This document shows, piece by piece, positions 1 through 8,665 of a DNA stretch of 64,000 nucleotides; the stretch's first letter is position 1; the number at the start of each line of letters is the position of its first letter. A model generated the notes under the pieces. That model ran no database searches. It was not told the DNA's origin and saw only the letters and a program-made list of their open reading frames with translations. The DNA is taken from contig NZ_JBQDYF010000012.1 of the NCBI RefSeq assembly GCF_052044135.1, forward strand, positions 1 to 64,000. Reading direction: 5' to 3'. Source of the DNA: Salinisphaera sp052044135 (GTDB lineage Bacteria > Pseudomonadota > Gammaproteobacteria > Nevskiales > Salinisphaeraceae). The position numbers were made by a program, and so were the translations under genes.

Positions 1-325
1 TAGCCCGCTTGTGCAGAGTGACTGCACGGCGCGCACTACGCCTCGTCTTGCCGCACAACAGCGCTTGGCGCGGACTCGCACGAAGCGGCAACAGGCCCTA
101 GAACCGGATGGCAATCCACAGATCCCGCCGCCCAGAGACACTGGGCGCGAAGGGCTGCGGGCAGGGACTGCGCGCTCGCCTCGGACCCAGAGTGGTCATG
201 ATTGCCGCCGGCGCGTTCGACCGGCGGCTGTGCGCCCGCAACTGACGACAATTGACAGCGCGCGCCCCGTTTTCGTACATACAACACACGAAACCGACAA
301 AGTTGACCCGCGGGGAGGGGTCGAC
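1..325. other. Left edge, no gene seen
   Basis: I see no convincing gene. Open frames here read through high-GC sequence and do not resemble a known family. The segment ends with a GGGGAGGGG ribosome-binding site for the ligase-like gene. A -35/-10 pair is not obvious, although the sequence becomes less GC-rich around 245-305. Confidence 0.4.
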
Positions 326-1246
326 ATGAAGACACGCGTCGTCGCAGCCTGCGCGCTGCTCGCCATGATAGCCACGATCGGCGTCGCCTGGGCGGGGCAA
401 CCGCCGCAGGTGGAACTGGTCGACGTATACCACGGGAAAGTGGATGTCACGAACTACTGGGTATCGGAAAAGTATGACGGCGTACGCGGCTACTGGGACG
501 GCCAGCAAATGCGCACACGCAGTGGCTCGGCTGTGGAGCTGCCGGCCTGGTTCACCGCGCATTTTCCGACCACACCCATGGACGGCGAACTCTGGGCCGG
601 CTACGGCCGGTTCTCGACCGCCTCGACCCTGGTGAGAACAGCCGGCCCGGAGGATCCAGGCTGGCACGCGATCAGCTATCGGGTATTCGACCTTCCCGGC
701 CGCAACGACGATTTCGACGACCGCGTGCCGGCGATTCGCCGCACCGTCGCGCGCATCGATGATCCATGGGTTGTCGCCGTGCGCCAGTTTCACGTCGCCG
801 ACAAGGACGCATTGCAGGCGGCGCTCAAGAACGTCCTCGCCAGGGGTGGCGAAGGGCTGGTCCTGCATCGCGGCAGCCGCGACTACACGCCGGGCCGCCA
901 TGCCGGCCTGCTCAAGGTCAAGCCCTATCGCGATGCGGAGGCGCGCGTCGTCGGCATCCACCCCGGCCATGGCCGTTTGAACGGGATGATGGGCTCGCTC
1001 GAAGTACGTATGCGCGACGGCCGCCAGTTCGCGATCGGCACCGGCTTCACCGACGAGCAGCGCGCCGACCCACCGCCGGTGGGTTCATGGATCACGTTCC
1101 GCTATCAGGGCACGACCGCCACAGGCCTGCCCCGCTTCGCCCGTTTTCTGCGCCGGCGCACCGGGGGGCCGCCGCCGGAAATTACCGCGGACGGCCACGC
1201 CGCCGCGCCGGAAGCCGAAGGCATCGAGGCCGACGACGACGCATAA
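326..1246 (+). CDS. Exported ATP-dependent DNA-ligase-like protein
   Basis: This 306-residue protein has the nucleotidyltransferase fold of small ATP-dependent DNA ligases. Motif I, with the lysine that is adenylated, is SEKYDGVRG (Lys49). Motif III is MDGEL, motif IV is GGEGLVLH and motif V is LLKVKPY, followed by a short OB-fold. Residues 1-24 form a signal peptide (charged start, hydrophobic core, AWA-G cleavage), so the protein should act in the periplasm, as known for the small ligase of Haemophilus and Neisseria. I chose the ATG after the GGGGAGGGG site; the frame is open further upstream, but that extension is not protein-like and would bury the signal peptide. The C-terminus ends in a short acidic tail. 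The family is clear; the physiological role of such exported ligases is uncertain, with DNA uptake a common suggestion. Confidence 0.85.
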   Translation: MKTRVVAACALLAMIATIGVAWAGQPPQVELVDVYHGKVDVTNYWVSEKYDGVRGYWDGQQMRTRSGSAVELPAWFTAHFPTTPMDGELWAGYGRFSTASTLVRTAGPEDPGWHAISYRVFDLPGRNDDFDDRVPAIRRTVARIDDPWVVAVRQFHVADKDALQAALKNVLARGGEGLVLHRGSRDYTPGRHAGLLKVKPYRDAEARVVGIHPGHGRLNGMMGSLEVRMRDGRQFAIGTGFTDEQRADPPPVGSWITFRYQGTTATGLPRFARFLRRRTGGPPPEITADGHAAAPEAEGIEADDDA

Positions 1247-1252
1247 ACGCCC

Positions 1253-1555
1253 TCAGAGTTTAACGTCGAAGCCTTCGAACTCGGGCGGCCCGAGATAGAT
1301 ATCGCGGCGTCCGCCCGCGTTCTCGTGGGCCTTGCGAAATGCTTCGCTTCGCGTCCAGGCCTCGAAAGCCTCGCGCGAATCCCACTCCGAATGCGAGGCG
1401 AACAGCGTGTGCTCGTCCGTACTGGGCCCTTGCAGCAGGTTGAAGCGGCGAAAACCGGGCACCTGGTCGAGATGGGTTTCGCGCTGGCGCCAGATGGCGA
1501 GGAATTCGTCCTCGCAGTCAGGCTTGATCCGGAATCGATTCATGGCAATGAACAT
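1253..1555 (-). CDS. ABM-domain (HmoA/IsdG-like) monooxygenase
   Basis: This 100-residue protein is a single antibiotic-biosynthesis-monooxygenase (ABM) domain. The family has a dimeric ferredoxin-like fold and includes heme-degrading IsdG/HmoA enzymes and quinol monooxygenases. It starts MFIAMNRFRIKP, followed by an aromatic-rich core (HTLFASHSEWDSREAF) and a C-terminal strand near PEFEGF, which matches the HmoA-like branch. The second Met is an alternative start. It converges on the DNA-ligase-like gene with a 6-bp gap. Heme breakdown is the likely role by family resemblance, but no heme-uptake genes are nearby, so the substrate is open. Confidence 0.75.
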   Translation of the reverse strand: MFIAMNRFRIKPDCEDEFLAIWRQRETHLDQVPGFRRFNLLQGPSTDEHTLFASHSEWDSREAFEAWTRSEAFRKAHENAGGRRDIYLGPPEFEGFDVKL

Positions 1556-1833
1556 GGCATGGCCGTCGGTCGAAAAACGAGGCCTGATTGTAGACGCCTA
1601 CCGTGCGCCCCGACAGAGGCATTCCGCGCCGGTTGCCGGTGGAGCCTCCCCGCTTGGGCTTGATCGCTTGCCTGCAGCGAAACGTCGGCCCCGTGTTCAA
1701 TATGCGGTCAGCATCGATGATGGCCGCGGTCGCCGGCTGTCGCCCGACAACACCGTGCGCCCCAGCCCGGCGCTGGCATTCGCGCCGCGTTCACCTTATA
1801 TTGCGCGCTATCTAATTTTTACGGGATTCATTC

Positions 1834-2202
1834 ATGCCATTCGTCAATATCGCCATCCTGGAAGGTCATGATCGCGAATACGCCGAAGCGGTGGCCGACG
1901 CGGTCAACGAAGCGGCCCTCACCGCGCTCGATTTCCCGGCCGACGATCGCTATCAGCTGATCCGCGAATTCGCGCCGCACGCCCTCCAGCTCCAGACGCG
2001 TACCGCAGATCGCGTGATGCTTCATCTCGTGTTGCGCTCGGGCAAGACCGACAGCCAGAAAAAAGCCTTTTATCGCCGGGTGACCGATAATCTGGCGGCC
2101 CGCCCCGGTATCGACCCGCGCAACGTCATGATCACCATGACCGAGAACAACGACATCGACTGGTCCTTCGCGGATGGCAAGGCCAGCTTCATCGAAGACT
2201 GA
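1834..2202 (+). CDS. Tautomerase family protein
   Basis: This 122-residue protein begins Met-Pro, and the exposed N-terminal proline after Met removal is the catalytic base of the 4-oxalocrotonate tautomerase superfamily. The length and the C-terminal pattern (VMITMTENNDIDWSFADG) match the Tautomerase_2-type subgroup rather than the 60-residue 4-OT enzymes. It stands alone, ends at a good hairpin terminator and converges on the methyltransferase gene. The substrate cannot be told from context. Confidence 0.85.
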   Translation: MPFVNIAILEGHDREYAEAVADAVNEAALTALDFPADDRYQLIREFAPHALQLQTRTADRVMLHLVLRSGKTDSQKKAFYRRVTDNLAARPGIDPRNVMITMTENNDIDWSFADGKASFIED

Positions 2203-2217
2203 CGCGTGGCGCACACC

Positions 2218-2248
2218 AAAAAAAGCCGGCATCGCTGCCGGCTTTTTC
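2218..2248. terminator. Terminator after the tautomerase gene
   Basis: A 9-bp perfect stem (AAGCCGGCA, loop TCGC, TGCCGGCTT) is followed by a T run on the plus strand and preceded by seven A on the same strand. It can therefore serve both converging genes. Confidence 0.9.
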
Positions 2249-2276
2249 ATCCATGGGCCCGCAGCCCGGCGGGCTG

Positions 2277-2885
2277 TCAGCGGTTGCGCGCGTGGATGAA
2301 GGTCCAGTAACCGAAGGCGTTGACGGGCACGGACTCGATCACGTCGAGATCGGCCATGGCGAGAAATTCGTCGATCGGGAACGACGGCCGGAACCCCACC
2401 AGCTTGGACAACGGCGACGCCAGCCGCTCCAACTTGGCCATCGGGCCCTTGTGGCTGAAGTGGTTGACGATAAAGATCTCGCCGCCCGGCTTGCAGACCC
2501 GCTTCATCTCCTCGACCAGCTTGTGCGGATCGGGGGCGACGGATACCACGTACATCGCCACGACCTTGTCGAAGCTATCGTCGGGATACTCGGTGGCCTG
2601 GCCGTCCATCACCTGCAGCGTGATGCGATCGGCATTGCCGTTCACGCGCTGACGGGCATGTTCGAGCATGTCGGGCGAGACATCGATGCCGACCACTTCC
2701 ACGCCCTCGGGGTAATGCTCGAGTGACAATCCAGTGCCGACACCAACTTCCAGTACGCGATCGCCGGCCTGGCAATCCATCTTGTGCACCGCGACCTGCC
2801 GTCCCTGTTCGAATACGGGACCGAAGAATCGGTCGTACGTACTGGACAGACGGCGGTAGGCGGTAACGACGGAACGTTCATCCAT
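2277..2885 (-). CDS. pmtA: Phosphatidylethanolamine N-methyltransferase-like (PmtA)
   Basis: This 202-residue class I SAM-dependent methyltransferase has the SAM-binding glycine motif VLEVGVGTGLSL at about residues 41-52, the acidic ribose-binding residue in VVGIDVSP, and the post-I motif around DKVVAMYVVS. The pattern VSVAPDPHKLVEEM...CKPGGEIFIVNHF is typical of bacterial PmtA, which methylates phosphatidylethanolamine toward phosphatidylcholine. The chosen start (MDERSVVTAYRRLSSTYDRFFGPVF) matches the usual N-terminus; the frame is open upstream but crosses the aconitase terminator. A ubiquinone-type methyltransferase is the main alternative. Confidence 0.75.
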   Translation of the reverse strand: MDERSVVTAYRRLSSTYDRFFGPVFEQGRQVAVHKMDCQAGDRVLEVGVGTGLSLEHYPEGVEVVGIDVSPDMLEHARQRVNGNADRITLQVMDGQATEYPDDSFDKVVAMYVVSVAPDPHKLVEEMKRVCKPGGEIFIVNHFSHKGPMAKLERLASPLSKLVGFRPSFPIDEFLAMADLDVIESVPVNAFGYWTFIHARNR

Positions 2886-2960
2886 GGCGTGGTATGACCC
2901 GGGTTGCTTGACGAGGATGATCGAAAGCGCGAGGAGAATACGCCGATCTGCCGACGGATA

Positions 2961-2992
2961 CAAAAAAGACCCGCCGCGCAGCAGCGGGTCGG
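2961..2992 (-). terminator. Terminator after the aconitase gene
   Basis: Read on the minus strand, a GACCCGC/GCGGGTC stem is followed by six T. It sits 52 bp past the aconitase stop codon and before the methyltransferase start. Confidence 0.85.
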
Positions 2993-3043
2993 CCCGCACC
3001 ATGACCATACGGCGCGGGCGCTGACACTCACCCGGCGCTCGGT

Positions 3044-4975
3044 CTAGCCCTGATCGCGCTTCCAGTTGATCAGCCCGCCAGCGCGCAGAATCTCGACCTG
3101 GCGTTCGGACAGCGCATGCTTGCACTCGATGGTATCGCCGTTCGCGGTTTCGACCGACACCGTATCGCCCGAGGCCAGCGCTTCGTGCAGGCCGCTGATC
3201 TTGAGCGTCCCGCCCTGCTCGAGCTTGTCCAGGTCATCGCCGTTGGCGAACGTGAGCGGCAGCACGCCGAAGTTGACCAGGTTCGACCAGTGAATACGGG
3301 CATAGTCCTTGGCAATGACCGCGCGCAGCCCCAGATAGCGCGGCGCGATCGCCGCGTGCTCGCGGGAGCTGCCCTGGCCGTAGTTCTTGCCGCCGATGAT
3401 CGCGTGATCGCCGGTTTCCTTGGCCCGATCCGGGTATTCCTCGTCGACCACGTCATAGACGAAGTTGGCGATCTCGGGAATATTCGACCGAAACGGCAAT
3501 ACCTCGGCGCCGGCGCGCATGATTTCGTCGGTGGAGATGTCGTCGCCCACCTTGAGCAGGATCGGCAGTTCGAACGCGTCGGGAATGCCGTCGAAGTCGG
3601 GCAGCGACTGGATGTTCGGCCCCTTGACCAGTTCGACCTTGCGCGCCTGCTCGTGCGGCAGCGGATTTTCGAGCATGTGATCGTTGACCACCGGGTCGTC
3701 GGGATTGCTGACCTTCGGATACGCGAAATCCAGCGTGCGCGGATCGGTGATCCGGCCCATCAGCGCACTGGCGACCGCCGTTTCCGGCGAACACAGGAAC
3801 ACCGAATCCTCGGGCGTGCCGGAACGGCCCGGAAAGTTGCGCGGGGTGGTACGCAGGCTGTTGCGCCCGTAGGCCGGGGCCTGCCCCATGCCGATGCAGC
3901 CGTTGCAGCCGGCCTGGTGGATGCGCGCGCCCGAGGCGATCAACTGCCCCAGGCGGTCATCGCGCGCCAGTGTCTGCAACATTGCGCGCGAGGAGGGGTT
4001 CACATCGAACGAGACATCCTTGGATACGGTCCGACCGCGGACCATCTCCGCGGCAACGGCGAAATCGCGGTAGCCGGGGTTGGCGGAGGAGCCGATATAG
4101 GCCTGATACAGCGCGTCGCCCGCGATCTCCGACACCGGCACGACATTGCCCGGCGATTGCGGCTTGGCAATCAACGGCACGAGTTCGGACAGATCGATCT
4201 CGTCGTGCTGGTCGTATTCGCAACCCTCGTCGGCCAGGAGTTGCTCGTACTCATCTTCGCGACCCTGCGATTTCATGAACCGCCGGATCTCGTCGTCGGC
4301 CGGGAACACGGTGGTGGTCGCGCCGAGCTCCGCGCCCATGTTGGCAATCACGTGCCGATCCATGGCCTCGAGATTATCCAGCCCCGGCCCGTAGTATTCG
4401 ATGATCTTGCCGACCCCGCCCGATACGCCGTGCCGGCGCAACATCTCCAGAATCACGTCCTTGGCCGAGACCCAATCCGGCAGCTTGCCGGTGAGCTTGA
4501 CCCCGAACACCTTCGGCATCTTGGTATAGAACGGCTCGCCCGCCATCGCCATCGCGACCTCGAGACCGCCCGCGCCGATCGCGAGCATGCCCATCGAGCC
4601 GGCGGCCGGCGTGTGGCTGTCCGAGCCCAGCAGAGTCTTGCCAGGGCGGCCGAAACGCTCCATGTGCACGGCATGCGAAATCCCGTTGCCCGGACGCGAG
4701 TAGTAGGCGCCGAAGCGCTCACACGCCGATTGCAGGAACAAGTGATCGTCCGGATTCTTGTTGTCTTCCTGGATCAGATTGTGGTCGACGTATTGCGCCG
4801 AGACCTCGGTCTTGACCCGGTCCAGCTGCATGGCTTCGAGTTCCAGCATTACCAGCGTGCCGGTCGCATCCTGGGTCAACGTCTGATCAATCTTGAGCGC
4901 GACCTCCGAACCCGGGTTCATCCGGCCGTCCACCAGATGCGCGTCGATCAGTTTTTGGGCAACGTTCTGTGCCAT
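3044..4975 (-). CDS. Aconitate hydratase, Aquifex-type (643 aa)
   Basis: The protein isomerises citrate and isocitrate in the TCA cycle. It is about 640 residues long, well short of the roughly 890-residue AcnA/IRP type, and matches the Aquifex-type aconitases. Family motifs are LGSDSHTPAAGSMGMLAIGAGG, HQAGCNGCIGMGQAP (Cys357 and Cys360, two of the three [4Fe-4S] ligands) and, in the swivel domain, GKNYGQGSSREHAA. The position that holds the first cluster cysteine in mitochondrial aconitase (IGSC) reads IGSS here (Ser297), while an additional Cys395 lies in FLCSPETA. I start at the second ATG because GGAGG lies five bases before it, inside the four-codon-longer alternative. It is monocistronic with its own terminator. 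Confidence 0.92.
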   Translation of the reverse strand: MAQNVAQKLIDAHLVDGRMNPGSEVALKIDQTLTQDATGTLVMLELEAMQLDRVKTEVSAQYVDHNLIQEDNKNPDDHLFLQSACERFGAYYSRPGNGISHAVHMERFGRPGKTLLGSDSHTPAAGSMGMLAIGAGGLEVAMAMAGEPFYTKMPKVFGVKLTGKLPDWVSAKDVILEMLRRHGVSGGVGKIIEYYGPGLDNLEAMDRHVIANMGAELGATTTVFPADDEIRRFMKSQGREDEYEQLLADEGCEYDQHDEIDLSELVPLIAKPQSPGNVVPVSEIAGDALYQAYIGSSANPGYRDFAVAAEMVRGRTVSKDVSFDVNPSSRAMLQTLARDDRLGQLIASGARIHQAGCNGCIGMGQAPAYGRNSLRTTPRNFPGRSGTPEDSVFLCSPETAVASALMGRITDPRTLDFAYPKVSNPDDPVVNDHMLENPLPHEQARKVELVKGPNIQSLPDFDGIPDAFELPILLKVGDDISTDEIMRAGAEVLPFRSNIPEIANFVYDVVDEEYPDRAKETGDHAIIGGKNYGQGSSREHAAIAPRYLGLRAVIAKDYARIHWSNLVNFGVLPLTFANGDDLDKLEQGGTLKISGLHEALASGDTVSVETANGDTIECKHALSERQVEILRAGGLINWKRDQG

Positions 4976-5274
4976 GTCGGCCTCCATAAGTGCGTTGTCC
5001 CCACTCTAGCGCTGCAAATGGCTCCGGACCAAGCCGCCGGGTGGGAACGAACCCATTGATTTCGCGCCAATCGCTAATGATTCTTATTACACACAACGGT
5101 TTTATGCGGCTTCCGACCGCAGCCCTCGCCATGCACGTGACTTTTGGTCTATTTTGACGCCACTCAATCGAGGCACGGGGATTCGGCGGTGACGCACCGC
5201 TCGGCCGATTTCCCTGTAAACTACATCGAATTGCCCGGCCGATTCCGCATCGCGATGCCCGGCTCTGGCGTAGG

Positions 5275-5739
5275 ATGGATACGAGCTATATGGACCCTGC
5301 AGCGCAACACGCCGTCGTCATCTGGCCGCTGATCCTGTTCGCGGCGGCCGCCATCGGCCTGATCGGGCTCATGCTGGGCATGTCCTACATGCTGGGCGGG
5401 CGCCACGACGAGCGGTTGGGCAACCAGCCCTACGAGTCGGGCATCAAGCCCACCGGCGGCGCGCGGATGCGGTTTTCGTCCAAGTTCTACCTGGTCGCGA
5501 TCATATTCGTGCTGTTCGATCTGGAAGTGGTGTTCATCTTTTCCTGGGCCATCGCCGCGCCCAAACTCGGCTGGACCGGCTATGAAGCGTTCATGAGCTT
5601 CCTGTTCGATCTGACGCTCGGCCTGGCGTATGCCTGGCGGATCGGCGCGCTCGATTGGGCGCCCAAGGCGCCGCGCCAGTTCCGACTGCACGCGATAGAA
5701 AGCAATCAACGCCGTAATCTGCCCAGCGAACAGAGCTAG
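5275..5739 (+). CDS. nuoA: NADH-quinone oxidoreductase subunit A
   Basis: NuoA is a small membrane subunit of complex I, near the quinone-binding junction. Of the 154 residues, about 17-40, 75-95 and 105-125 form three membrane helices. The conserved loop YESGIKPTGGARMRFSSKFYLVAIIFVLFDLEVVF carries the acidic residues that line the family's helix 2-3 region. A second in-frame ATG 15 bases downstream is an equally possible start, because neither has a strong Shine-Dalgarno site. This is the first gene of the 13-gene nuo operon, and the 287-bp gap upstream probably holds the operon promoter. Confidence 0.95.
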   Translation: MDTSYMDPAAQHAVVIWPLILFAAAAIGLIGLMLGMSYMLGGRHDERLGNQPYESGIKPTGGARMRFSSKFYLVAIIFVLFDLEVVFIFSWAIAAPKLGWTGYEAFMSFLFDLTLGLAYAWRIGALDWAPKAPRQFRLHAIESNQRRNLPSEQS

Positions 5740-5784
5740 GCAGCCATTGCGGCTGGCACCATTTGACTCAAACGGTAACGAGCC

Positions 5785-6438
5785 ATGTCTTGGTCTCTCA
5801 CCAGCGCTGATAGCAACCCGACTCCCGGTTCCGGCACCCCCGGCGACCACGGCGGCACCGTCGAGGACGCGATGGCCCGCAATGTCGTCACCGCCAAGCT
5901 GGACGACCTGGTGGCGTGGGGCCGCAAGAACTCGCTCTGGCCCTTCAACTTCGGCCTGTCCTGCTGCTATGTGGAAATGGCCACCGCCCTGACCGCGCCG
6001 CACGACATGGCCCGCTTCGGCTCCGAGGTGATCCGCGCCACACCGCGCCAGTCCGACGTGATGATCGTGGCCGGCACCTGCTTTCTCAAGATGGCGCCGG
6101 TGATCCAGCGCCTTTACGAGCAGATGATGGAACCGCGCTGGGTTATTTCAATGGGATCCTGCGCGAATTCCGGCGGCATGTACGACATCTACTCGGTAGT
6201 CCAGGGCGTGGACAAGTTCATTCCGGTGGATGTCTATGTCTCGGGCTGCCCGCCGCGGCCGGAAGCCTTCCTGGAAGGCCTGCTGCTGCTGCAGGACTCG
6301 ATCACCGTCGAGAAGCGGCCGCTGTCGTGGATGATCGGGCCGCAGGGCGTCACCCAGGCGCCGAAGCTCTCCCAGCGTGACAGCAAGCGCGCGGACCGCC
6401 TGGCGGCGACCACGCTGCGCACCCCCGACGAAGTGTAA
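5785..6438 (+). CDS. nuoB: NADH-quinone oxidoreductase subunit B
   Basis: NuoB holds iron-sulfur cluster N2, the last one before quinone. The ligands are visible: tandem Cys60-Cys61 (GLSCCYVEM), Cys126 (GSCANSGG) and Cys155 (SGCPPRPEA). At 217 residues it resembles the Pseudomonas form, with extensions at both ends. The N-terminal 25 residues are Gly/Pro/Ser-rich and probably flexible. It follows nuoA by 45 bp. Confidence 0.97.
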   Translation: MSWSLTSADSNPTPGSGTPGDHGGTVEDAMARNVVTAKLDDLVAWGRKNSLWPFNFGLSCCYVEMATALTAPHDMARFGSEVIRATPRQSDVMIVAGTCFLKMAPVIQRLYEQMMEPRWVISMGSCANSGGMYDIYSVVQGVDKFIPVDVYVSGCPPRPEAFLEGLLLLQDSITVEKRPLSWMIGPQGVTQAPKLSQRDSKRADRLAATTLRTPDEV

Positions 6439-6449
6439 GGGCCCAACGG

Positions 6450-8198
6450 ATGCTTGATACCGTAGACATTCAGCGTCAGCTGACCGAGCGATTCGGCGAG
6501 AATACGCTCATCCCGCAGATCACCGCGGACGGCACACCCACGTTCTGGGTCGGCCGCGATCGCGTGCTCGAAGTCCTGAAATACCTGCGCCAGGATTCTG
6601 CGCCGGCCTATCGCATGCTCTACGATCTGACCGCGATCGACGAGCGCGCGCGTCATTTCCGGCAGGGCCAGCCCGACGCCGATTTCACGGTTGTCTATCA
6701 CCTGCTCTGCCTGTCGCCAGTTGCCGAAATCCGGATCAAGGTCGCCCTGTCGGAAAACGATCTGACGACCCCGAGCGCGACCGGCATCTGGCCGAATGCC
6801 AACTGGTACGAGCGCGAAGTCTGGGACATGTTCGGGATCACCTTCGACGGCCACCCGAACCTGCGCCGCATCATCATGCCGCCGACCTGGCAGGGCCATC
6901 CCCTGCGCAAGGATCACGCGGCCCGCGCGACCGAATTCGAGCCGCTGCATCTGGACCCCAAGCGTCAGGACATCGAGGAAGACGCGCTGCAGTTCAAACC
7001 CGAAGACTGGGGCATGCAGCGCGAGTCGGAAGACCACGAGTTCATGTTCCTCAACATGGGGCCGAATCATCCGTCGGTACACGGCGTGTTCCGTATCGTG
7101 CTGCAGCTCGACGGCGAGGAGATCGTCGGCGCGGTGCCGGATATCGGCTACCACCATCGCGGCGCCGAGAAGATGGCCGAGCGCCAGTCCTGGCACACCT
7201 ACATCCCGTATACGGACCGGATCGATTATCTGGGCGGCGTCATGAACGAGCTGCCCTATGTGATGAACATCGAAAAGGTGCTGGGCATCGAGGTGCCGGA
7301 GCGGGTCAAGGTCGCCCGCGTGATGCTGTCGGAGTTCTTCCGCATCACCAGCCACCTCATGTTCTTCGGCACCTACGTTCAGGACATCGGCGCGATGAGC
7401 CCGATCTTCTGGATGTTCTCGGACCGCCAGAAGGCCTATGACGTCATCGAGGCGATCACCGGCTTTCGCATGCACCCCGCGTTCTTCCGTATCGGCGGTC
7501 TGGCCATGGATCTGCCGAAAGGCTGGGATCGCCTGGTCAAGGAATTCCTGGACTGGTTCCCGAAACGCCTGACCGAATACAAGAAGGCCATGGCCCGCAA
7601 CAGCATGCTGGTCGAGCGTTCCAAGCACATCGGCGCCTACTCGCAGGACGAGGCCATCGACTGGGGCATCACCGGCCCGGGCCTGCGCGCCACCGGCGTC
7701 GATTTCGACCTGCGTCGCGACCGCCCCTATTCCGGTTACGAGAACTTCGATTTCGACGTGCCGCTCGGCGCCAACGGCGACTGCCTGGACCGGCTGGACG
7801 TGCGCATCGAGGAAATGTTCCAGAGCTGCCGTATCATCGAGCAGTGCATGAAGAACATGCCGGAAGGCCCGTACAAGGCCGACCATCCGCTGGCCACGCC
7901 GCCGACCAAGGAGCGCACGATGCACGACATCGAGACGCTCATCGCCCACTTCCTCACGGTGAGCTGGGGTCCGGTGGTGCCGGCCATGGAGTCCTCGACC
8001 ATGATCGAGGCGACCAAGGGCCTGAACAGCTATTACTCCATTTCCGACAAGAACACGATGAGTTATCGCACGCGTATCCGTACGCCGAGCTTCGCCCATC
8101 TGCAGCAGATCCCGCTGATCTCGCAGGGCGGCCTGGTCGCGGACCTGGTCGCGATCATCGGTTCTATCGATTTCGTTATGGCGGACGTCGACCGATGA
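6450..8198 (+). CDS. nuoCD: Fused NADH-quinone oxidoreductase subunit C/D
   Basis: This 582-residue protein joins the 30-kDa subunit NuoC (about residues 1-185, ending near NLRRIIMPPTWQGHPLRKD) to the 49-kDa subunit NuoD (about 200-582, starting at the FLNMGPNHPSVHGVFR signature). NuoD lines the quinone-binding cavity with NuoB; the His of GPNHPSVHG and the region DIGYHHRGAEKM are conserved. The fusion is the arrangement known in E. coli and Pseudomonas. It follows nuoB by 11 bp and overlaps nuoE by 4 bp (ATGA). Confidence 0.97.
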   Translation: MLDTVDIQRQLTERFGENTLIPQITADGTPTFWVGRDRVLEVLKYLRQDSAPAYRMLYDLTAIDERARHFRQGQPDADFTVVYHLLCLSPVAEIRIKVALSENDLTTPSATGIWPNANWYEREVWDMFGITFDGHPNLRRIIMPPTWQGHPLRKDHAARATEFEPLHLDPKRQDIEEDALQFKPEDWGMQRESEDHEFMFLNMGPNHPSVHGVFRIVLQLDGEEIVGAVPDIGYHHRGAEKMAERQSWHTYIPYTDRIDYLGGVMNELPYVMNIEKVLGIEVPERVKVARVMLSEFFRITSHLMFFGTYVQDIGAMSPIFWMFSDRQKAYDVIEAITGFRMHPAFFRIGGLAMDLPKGWDRLVKEFLDWFPKRLTEYKKAMARNSMLVERSKHIGAYSQDEAIDWGITGPGLRATGVDFDLRRDRPYSGYENFDFDVPLGANGDCLDRLDVRIEEMFQSCRIIEQCMKNMPEGPYKADHPLATPPTKERTMHDIETLIAHFLTVSWGPVVPAMESSTMIEATKGLNSYYSISDKNTMSYRTRIRTPSFAHLQQIPLISQGGLVADLVAIIGSIDFVMADVDR

Positions 8199-8665
8199 TT
8201 GAACTCAGCGAAGCCGAAATCGAGGGCATCAAGCACGAGATGTCGCTCTACGAGGACCCCGGGGCCGCGACCATCGAGGCCCTCAAGATCGTGCAGGAAC
8301 ATCGTGGCTGGGTGTCCGACGAGGCCATGGCGGCCGCGGCCCAGGTGGTGGGCGTGACGCCGACCCAGATGGAAGCGGTCGCCACGTTCTACAACCTGAT
8401 CTTCCGCCAGCCCGTGGGCCGGCACGTGATCATGCTGTGCGATTCGATCTCGTGCTATCTCGCCGGCTACGAGGAAGTGCGCGACCACCTGAAGTCGACG
8501 CTCGGCATCGATTTCGGCCAGACCACCGCCGATGGTCGTTTCACCCTGCTGCCGATCTGCTGTCTGGGCGACTGCGACAAGGGCCCGTCCATGCGCGTGG
8601 GCGAGACCTACCACAGCCATCTCACGCCCGAGCGGGTCGACGAGATTCTGGCGGAGTACAAGTAA
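8195..8665 (+). CDS. nuoE: NADH-quinone oxidoreductase subunit E
   Basis: This 156-residue subunit of the NADH dehydrogenase module binds the [2Fe-2S] cluster N1a. The four ligands are in LCDSISC and ICCLGDCDKGP. The N-terminal helical bundle (YEDPGAATIEALKIVQEHRGWVSDEAM) is typical. I place the start at the ATG overlapping the nuoCD stop; longer readings of this frame overlap nuoCD entirely. The stop overlaps the nuoF start (TAATG). Confidence 0.96.
   Translation: MIELSEAEIEGIKHEMSLYEDPGAATIEALKIVQEHRGWVSDEAMAAAAQVVGVTPTQMEAVATFYNLIFRQPVGRHVIMLCDSISCYLAGYEEVRDHLKSTLGIDFGQTTADGRFTLLPICCLGDCDKGPSMRVGETYHSHLTPERVDEILAEYK

Noticed and set aside
11..325. N-terminal extension of the DNA-ligase-like frame
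   Set aside because: It is Arg/Pro/Thr-rich, has no ribosome-binding site and would hide a clear signal peptide that starts at 326.
3116..5059. Long plus-strand open frame antisense to aconitase
   Set aside because: It mirrors the aconitase gene codon by codon, and its translation is Arg/His-rich, as expected for an antisense shadow in high-GC DNA.
5080..5100. Fur-box-like AT stretch before nuoA
   Set aside because: Only a partial match to the GATAATGAT pattern, not enough to call a site.
6234..8099. Long minus-strand frame antisense to nuoCD
   Set aside because: The plus strand encodes the clear NuoC and NuoD signatures; the minus frame shows no family motif.
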